Shown here: positions 57,188-64,000 of the stretch, in pieces
Numbering within the stretch: position 1 is the first letter of the stretch
How the letters are laid out: each line of letters begins with the position of its first letter
NCBI GenBank assembly: GCA_947561395.2
Contig: OX387192.1
Span: 11,196,221 to 11,260,220 of the forward strand
Reading direction: 5' to 3'
Source: Buxus sempervirens
Lineage: Eukaryota; Streptophyta; Magnoliopsida; Buxales; Buxaceae
Length of the DNA: 64,000 nucleotides
Position numbers and translations under genes: made by a program
Notes under the pieces: generated by a model
The model's input: the letters and a program-made list of their open reading frames with translations, nothing else
Databases searched by the model: none
What the model was told of the DNA's origin: nothing

Positions 57188-60100
57188 CCCTCTCCCAAGG
57201 ATGAAAAACTCGGTATAGCTCGAGGCCGATATTGAGTTGACTCGGGCGATACCGAGTAGTATCGCCCGAGTTAGGGCGAGTTGCCCAAAAAATTTGAAAA
57301 AATTAACAAAAAATCTGAAAAAAATACTGAAAAATTAATCTAAAACTATGCATGGATAATAGGAGTTACAATTATCAACATAGGCTTAAAGAATGACATT
57401 TAGAATACAAAACGAATCACTAATGGGATATTTAATGTCATCTAAAAATATAAGACATTTTTAAGTTGTCAACATTGAATATAATATGATAATGTTGCAA
57501 TAAACAAGTAAACAACATGTCCAAAAAAGAAGTAATGACAAACCTCATCACGGCATCACCATATCCACCAACTACTGGCTGAGTCACCACCTCCTTCCTT
57601 ACTTCCTTCGGCATCTCTTTGTTGATATGTGTAATGAACTGGATTTGACCACTCTCTGGAAAAAAAAATGTCACAAACTCCTCTCCCACTGGATGCCCAG
57701 ACTCGACTGACTCTGTATAATCATAATATCCTGAAGTCCAGACCCCAGAACTACTACTAGAATGAGGATGATGTGGTCCTGATCCATATGGATAATCTCA
57801 TCCCTGATGATCATGATATCCAACTGCACTACCACTGGAGTCTAACGATGGTTGCAACTGCAATGGAGGATACGGTCCTGGTCCATATGGATAAAACTGT
57901 GAAATCTGTGGATAGTAATGTGCATATGGAGGATGATGTGCCGATTCTGGATAGGTTGGGGTTGGATAGCCTGGATAATCTCCAAAGCCCAAACTTCCAA
58001 ACCTGTGTTGCAGCTCATCATGAGGATAACTGTCAGGTGGCAAAGTCTCATCACTATCACGCTATACAGACTTCCCCTTGTCCCTTTGACTTTGACTATG
58101 TGGACCAGAACCACGTTCGCGTTGCTGATATGGCACATGGTGTTGTGCCGCTCGATATGCATCTGCCTCCTCCATAGTCAAAGGTACACCCTCATTATCA
58201 TCAGCACCACCTCCATTGCCACCACTAGATGGAGATGTGGATCCTTCTCCTGCACTAGCAGCACTATCTGTACCAGATCCCGAGTCATGCTCGTCATCAT
58301 CCTCATCCTCATCTATCCGTCTAGTACGTGCTGAATCCTCATGCTCCTCATCATCGCTATCAATTGAAACGGCATCAGAACGACGCCGATCTCTGTCTCC
58401 ATTATCTGACTGCATCCAATCATTTTGCACACTATCCAGCAGAGCAGCTTCTTTTTCCCTTGTCCACTCATTAAGCACATCATCCTCAAAAATCACGTTC
58501 AGGTCTATTGGATTGTAGTATGCATCATCATGATTTCTCATCTGTAGATTTCGCACTTTCAACTTCAAATTGTAGTGTACAAACATTAGTTCATGCAATT
58601 TCTTCGCCTTCAACCGATTTCGAGCTTTCGTGTGGATTGCTTGAAACGTTTTCTAATTACGCTCACATCCAGATGAAGAGCACACCGCACTTAATACTTT
58701 TAATGCAATTGATCTTAAGTGGGGTGCCTGTGAGCTGTAGTTATTCCACCAAGAACCTACAAATTAAAAAATACACATACAAATATAAGTGATAGTAAAT
58801 ACAATAAAATAATTTAAAGTTATGTAATTAGATAATAAGAGTCATCGGAGTCCCTGCACTTACATGGAAGGTCTCTTTCTCGCTGGTTGATAACTATGGC
58901 ATCCCCAAAGCGCCCGATTGCATCTTCATAATCTATAATCTATTAATCAAGAAAGAAACATTTATTTAATTGAAGGTTGTGACCATGATGCAAATTAGTA
59001 ATCAAAGTACATACCATATATACTAATCTTTTGATGAGATGTTTCAACTTTATCTCATTCTCGGCTTTTGCTGCTAGATTCATGTCTGGCTCCAATCTCT
59101 CAATCACGCACATTATGCCTTCTCTAATCTCTCTGTGTGCAGACATGTCGTATTTATACTGAAAAACAGGATTAAGGAAGTACGTTGCGTATACAAAAAA
59201 TTCATATTTCATAAGAATATAGTATTAGACACTATAGTAATATAATTTCTTATGAAATATTGGAACATAGTTATCAATCAATGATACCTACATCGTGGAT
59301 ATCCTGATGCAACTGCTTGTTCCATCTCTTGTCAATGATCGCCCAAAATGTTTTATACTGCTTCACTGAACTTTTCAATGCCAATCTGGCTCTATCGATC
59401 ACTTCATATAAGATGGGCATGGTTGGTTTCTTGTCCTGATCCACTAGCTTCAAAACTTTGCTAGTGGCTCCATGACTTGAACTGCAAATTCAATCTTCTT
59501 CCAAGTATCCTTATGTAGGATAATCTCTACAACTTCCCTTGCCTCAGCCTTTTTTGTCTTTGTTAGGCACACAGAAGTCTCAACTTCATGCCATTCATCT
59601 GATACAAATAACTGCTTCAAATTCTTTCAATATCGATAAAGAGACTCCATAGCTATGAACTCCGTACAAAATCTCGTAATCCTAGGTCTCAACAACTCTC
59701 GGCCCTCAGTAAACTTTGCTTTTATTAAATTGACCAACCTTGCACTATTGTAGATGAAGGAGGTTATCTTCTTCCCTAGCACAAGTCCCTCCTTAACTGT
59801 GTCCACTTTTGCAGTGTCTTCCAACATCAAATCAATAGTGTGTGCAGCACATGGAGTCATCAATAATTGTCCAGCTGCTTTATAGGATGCTTCATTATCA
59901 CTGATGACCTATTAGAAATCAGGAGAGAAATACACAATTATTATGTAATCAAAATATCAACTTAGCAATTTGTAATAAAGTGATAAATAGTAAAGATACA
60001 ATTAACTGAAATATACCTGAACAACATTCTCCTCCCCAACTTCTTCAACCATGTCATCCATTAACTGAAATATAAATTCTTTTGTCTTACTTTGGTTTGA

Positions 60101-60718
60101 CACGTCTATACTCTTCATAAACATCATGTGCTGATCACAATACACGAGGAAATTGATTATGTTTGTTCGAGTACGTGATGACCAACCATCACACATGATC
60201 GTAACTCCCCAAGTCTTCCACTTTCTTCTCTGTTCATGTATATATCCTTTGATTTCAGCAACCTCCTCTCTTAGATACTTTCCACTCATCTATGCTGGTG
60301 TTGGTCCCCTAACACCAGGCCCTGCCTGTGCAATCACATCAAGCATACTCTGGAAATATGGAGTGCTGGCGGCATTGAAAGGGATGGCATTATATGCAAA
60401 AAACTTCGTACATGCTCTCCCAACCCTGTGAATCTATTTTGTGCTAAATATGTCCTTTAATCTTTTTTGCTTTGAATCACGTGATGGATACAAATAAGGA
60501 TCCATGCTCCTCAACTGATCTCCTCTACGTGCAGGCATAGATGGCATGGTACTCCCTCTCTGTCTCTGGGAGCCTTCCCCTCCCTCCCTCATGCTACTGC
60601 TACGTGCACGACTGAACTCAACTCTTGCTCTTTTACGCTGTATACACAAATTTTGCGTTTGAAATCAAACGGATCAGATGTGCCAATACAAATAAATTTG
60701 TATTTTTATTAAAAATAA

Positions 60719-61611
60719 TGTAGGGTACAGATCTCTGTGATTCCTTTGATTCTTTTCTTCACAAATCTTCGATTTGAGGGCTAAAATAGCTTGATCCCAA
60801 ATCGGTTTTCGGCTTTCCAAACTTCACGAAAAGCAGATAAAGTGGTAGATCTGGTGGATTCCACGTGTAGATCTGTGATGGATTTGGTGAGAAGTCTTCG
60901 GCTTGATCTTCGGCTTGTAGGCTTGTTGAAGGTCTTGGAAAACTTCAATATTTGATGTAGATCTCTGGGCTGTAGAGCGTGTCAGAGACAAAGTGCCTGA
61001 ATCTTCAGATCTTGAGTGCTATATTTGAGCTTCAAGTCTTCAGTGCTTCAAGGTTTGTTGGATCTTCAGAACAGCAACACTTCAATTCTTCAGTGATTTA
61101 GATCTTCAGAACAACAGAGCTTCAGTTCTTCAGAGCTTCAGTCTTCAGAGTAGCAGAAATTTGATTCTTTTCTTCTGTAGACTTCATGTGTTTTGAATGA
61201 GGAGAGAACCACCCTATTTATAGATGTTGGAAGGATAGAGCTCTCTAGATTTAAAAATCTTGAGAGAGTTATCACAAGTTGTAGATAATTCTCTATTTGT
61301 TTGAAGAATTATCAATATTTAAAGATAATTCATCTAAAAACTCTTGAGAGAATTATCACAAGTTGTAGATAATTCTCTCCTTTTTTGAAGAATTATCAAT
61401 ATTTAAAGATAATTCATTTATTTTGATGATTATCAAATAATAATTCTTCATGGGCCCACAAGCAATTTATTAGCCATTTTAGAGATAAAACTGTATTTAT
61501 TTATTTAAATAATTTTATCTCTAAGTGGGGTCCACACTTTGTGAGATTTTGCCATGTGGCATCTCAAATTTTCTCTTCCTACATACGCCCAATCCCAGAT
61601 GATCCCCTACA
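60719..61611. mobile_element. LTR-like insertion in the hAT intron (TGTAGGG...CCCCTACA)
   Basis: The ends TGTAGGGTAC and GATCCCCTACA form a TG...CA pair with short inverted ends. Inside are repeated TTCAGATCTTCAG motifs (60960-61160), a TATTTATAG box (61215-61222) and an 84-bp tandem duplication (61259-61425). No ORF. The target duplication is not evident (AATAA / TCAAA), so assignment as a solo LTR is tentative. Confidence 0.4.
61259..61425. repeat. 84-bp tandem duplication
   Basis: CTTGAGAGAGTTATCACAAG at 61259 and CTTGAGAGAATTATCACAAG at 61343, each followed by GTTGTAGATAATTCTCT and GAAGAATTATCAATATTTAA. Confidence 0.85.
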
Positions 61612-63362
61612 TCAAAATCAGAAGGCCGTACTGATACAGAATGGCGCCTTAAGTCATCCATCCGCCTAGTCTCCATACTCTAACGTCAAGTAAACTCTAT
61701 CTACTCTCTCTCCCACTGCTCCATGTCATCATCACTATCAGTGTCACCACTCCTACCAGTACCAGACCCACGGTCGAATATGGCTTCCTCGTTTAAAGTA
61801 TCTAACAAATGCCCTTTATCCCTCAATGTCTTCAACTTTGCATTTTTCCCAGTTATCAAATGTTGTTGCAGCGCCCGCATTATCTCATTTGAGACTTTTG
61901 TACACCCAGCTACATCGCCCTTCTTATGTTCTAAGTGCTCCTTAAGCCTAGTCACACCTCCCCACATATCTCGTCCACAGTAGTTGCACATGACATGTCT
62001 GGCATTACCTCTAATAATGGAGCAATGCTGTCACCCAACATCATGTTCACGTGGCATGATTAAACCTAATAAAAATGAAACAGATTAGAATATAAAATCA
62101 ATCATACAAACAAAGTATAGTTTATAGATATTAATTATTAAATAAAATAATACAATAGCTAACAATTAACTTAAAAATAAAGTATAGAATATACTTTATC
62201 AAACAAAGTATAGTTTTTTAAAAACGAAATAGCTAAAAAAATATAAATGTATACTTAAGAAACAAAGTATAGTTATTTGTGAAAATTCAAGAATATAATT
62301 ACGCAAATTTTGTTAAATATAAGTATAATTTATTGTTATTAAATCAATTAATACAATAAATAATATAATTTTATTTTTGCAAAATTAACGGAAGGGCATA
62401 CAACCTACTATGAAGTGATTTATGTGTGTATGAAGTGAATACATGAGGAAAAAAAAAAGACATTTTAAAAAATTTTCGGAATAGTAAAAACCCCAAATTT
62501 TCAAAGTCTGATTTGTCACAAATACAAGTGTTTTTCGCAAAAATTTCGAATCTAATAGTCTCTACTATGTTCTAAAAAGATTTTAAGACAAACAGAAGGA
62601 GTTAAAATGAATCGTAGAAGAAGAAATCACCTTTCTTGCAAATCTCCAAAAATTTGTTAACTTTCCTCCGAAACCTCAGATCTACAACAACGAAGGCTTG
62701 ATTTGCGTTTTGATTGTTGTAGGAAGGTAGAGGAAGGTAAAATAGGGGGAGGGGTGCAAGGGTTTTGCAAATCTCCCTTTCTGGTAGGAGAAACGAACTC
62801 GGGAACGCCAAAAGCGTCCCGAGTTCGATAGAGGCTTTTTAAGCCTCTATCGAATAACTCGCCGAGATGTCTCGCCCGAGAAATCTCAATCTTGGCGAGT
62901 TCTCACCGAGATGAGGGGTTTTTCAATAACCTCTCGTCTTGGCACTTGACCGATACTACTCGGTATCAGCGGAGTTTTAAAACGTTGCCCTCTCCCTCCC
63001 TCCCTCACTCTCTAAGCTGCAATGCTGCATAGTATTCCCTTTATTTTATTTTATTTTATTTTTGTCAAAATCAACTAATCAAGTCAACTAGTCAAGTTGA
63101 CAGGCCATGCATGGTACATTTTTGCCTGCAAAGTGTCAATGTTTGCCTACTATTTGACAGTAAAAATTTATTTAAGTGTCATAGTGTGGCAGTAAAAATG
63201 TATCTTTTTTGTAATGCAAAAGTGTGTAGAACTGACAGTCAAAGTCGGGACTGCCCAAGTTAATGCCTTCCCCAAATAAGCCATGTCCTGGACTGGAATA
63301 CCGGATCGGGATATGGCGATCCTGTTCCTGGACCTGCCGGTCCTGTAAACCATGCTTATCAC

Positions 63363-64000
63363 AATACTTCATGATATAGAAAATATATCACAAAATTTCT
63401 CTTGCTATAGTAGTTTGTTTTATTTTCTTATATAAAGAGATATAGTCATTGAGACAAGTGAGATTTCCCTTGCGTTGATGGATAAGCTCTCAAAAATGCA
63501 AATTTCTTCCAAATGTCCAAAAAAAAAGTTGGGGGTCTAAATCACTTCCTAACCTGATTCAACTTTTTGGTAGCTTTCATAAGGATTTTTTTATCATTTT
63601 GATGTTTGTGGTTGGAAATTGCAAAGAATATAGGAAGGTAAACTGTATGTTAAATCTAATTCGTATTTTAACTTAAATATGTATTCTTGGCCATAGATTA
63701 ATAATTATATGTTTATGATTTGTAACATACATTATATATTAATATTTTTTGGAAAAAAAAAAATCTCCTGTATATATTATGTAAAATTTTTAATTTTTTT
63801 AAATGCATCCCATGATGTCTTATTTGAAGTTGTCTCCTTTTTTCCAGAAAATTCTCTTTATTTGTCTTACTTTTTTTTGGCATATTGATTTGCCCTTCAA
63901 TATGGCACTATCTTTTCTAGTTTTGTGGACAATGGTATGTATACCATTATCAATAATTTTTTTTTTGGGAGTTTCTAAAATCATCTTAGGATTCATTTCC
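63363..64000 (+). other. Intron 2, right window edge
   Basis: AT-rich sequence with T-runs. No exon of the oxidoreductase and no transposon end was recognised. Confidence 0.5.

Larger units (their letters stand above)
57440..61991 (-). pseudogene. hAT transposase (BED, DUF659, dimerisation, PYH-rich tail)
   Basis: BED finger at 61701-61991 (MCNYCGRDMWGGVTRLKEHL). Next exon 60300-60649 (KFFAYNAIPFNAASTPYFQS; TAG inside). DUF659 at 60002-60289 (WGVTIMCDGWSSRTRTN). 59627-59863 has TPCAAHTIDLMLEDTAK. 58943-59212 follows. The dimerisation domain is at 58062-58690 (CERN, then KTFQAIHTKARNRLKAKKL). TAG at 58653-58655 replaces the Trp of CERNW. After an acidic/Ser stretch (58220-58460) the frame continues into a Pro/Tyr/His-rich tail (57798-58043). 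It is dead, but the domain order is complete. Confidence 0.85.
57196..62987 (-). mobile_element. 5.8-kb hAT transposon with decayed transposase
   Basis: Ends are CAAGGATGAAAAACTCGG and, inverted, CAACGTTTTAAAACTCCG. It is flanked by a perfect 8-bp duplication CCCTCTCC (57188-57195 and 62988-62995). Subterminal regions hold TACCGAGTAGTATCG and CTCGCCGAG-type palindromes. Transposase exons lie on the minus strand between 61991 and about 57440. Confidence 0.9.
56741..63354. mobile_element. hAT-like element hosting a CT tract and a second hAT
   Basis: Ends are CATGGTTGTTTGTACCAGGA and, inverted, CATGGTTTACAGGACCGG. Flanks are CATATCAC (56733-56740) and CTTATCAC (63355-63362), 7 of 8 matching. 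GGACCGG/CCGGTCC motifs mark both ends. Without the inner hAT its own length is about 0.8 kb, consistent with a MITE-like non-autonomous element. Confidence 0.65.

Noticed and set aside
56859-57218. Ser/Leu/Pro-rich ORF (plus) and Arg/Glu-rich ORF (minus)
   Set aside because: Both are frames of the CT-rich microsatellite.

Overview
The window is nuclear DNA of a higher plant, very likely a flowering plant. Three observations support this. There is a plastid-targeted, D-amino-acid-oxidase-like host gene with GT-AG introns. There are plant-only transposon families: Tat-type Ty3 elements with antisense plant-mobile-domain ORFs, FAR1-type MULEs, and BED/DUF659 hATs. There are no bacterial-style operons. 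No rRNA, tRNA or CRISPR was seen. I could not name the species.

Region 1 (1-24496) is most of one giant Tat-lineage Ty3 retrotransposon lying on the minus strand. Its 5' LTR is at 22070-24496 and starts TGTAGACACCCC. The primer-binding site is at 22047-22065. A long leader (18941-22046) holds a 12-unit minisatellite. Then come gag, protease, reverse transcriptase, two RNase H blocks and integrase, down to about 11686, all broken by stops and frameshifts. Beyond integrase, reading the other way (+), lie two decayed genes of the plant mobile domain / DUF7745 type (389-8581 and 9035-10730). They match the 'extra antisense ORFs' known from Tat elements. The upstream antisense gene is split by a solo LTR (2435-7825), which is itself split by another solo LTR (3053-5436). 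The 3' LTR must lie left of the window.

Region 2 (25446-64000 and beyond) is the host gene. Exon 1 (25446-25758) encodes a transit peptide and the GAGIIG FAD-binding motif. Exon 2 (55190-55339) joins it in frame. The 29.4-kb intron 1 is a nest of transposons: a 2.15-kb long-TIR MULE, a hAT MITE, a 14.2-kb MULE with a decayed FAR1-like transposase and TIRs built of GGTACC-rich minisatellite (with four further insertions inside), a Copia remnant, a LINE piece, a hAT transposase pseudogene split by a solo LTR, and an inverted hAT fragment. Intron 2 carries a MULE-like MITE and a hAT inside a CT-rich tract inside another hAT-like element. Later exons are outside the window.

The least explained structure is a set of twelve 23-bp dyads (8-nt arms around a 7-nt spacer; best copies TATCCGAC/GTCGGATA). 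They form three arrays of four with 38-40 bp spacing. One array is in the LTR U3, one in the leader, and one sits directly upstream of a TATA box for the antisense ORF. The nested solo LTR independently has three tandem 19-bp dyads right before its own TATA box.
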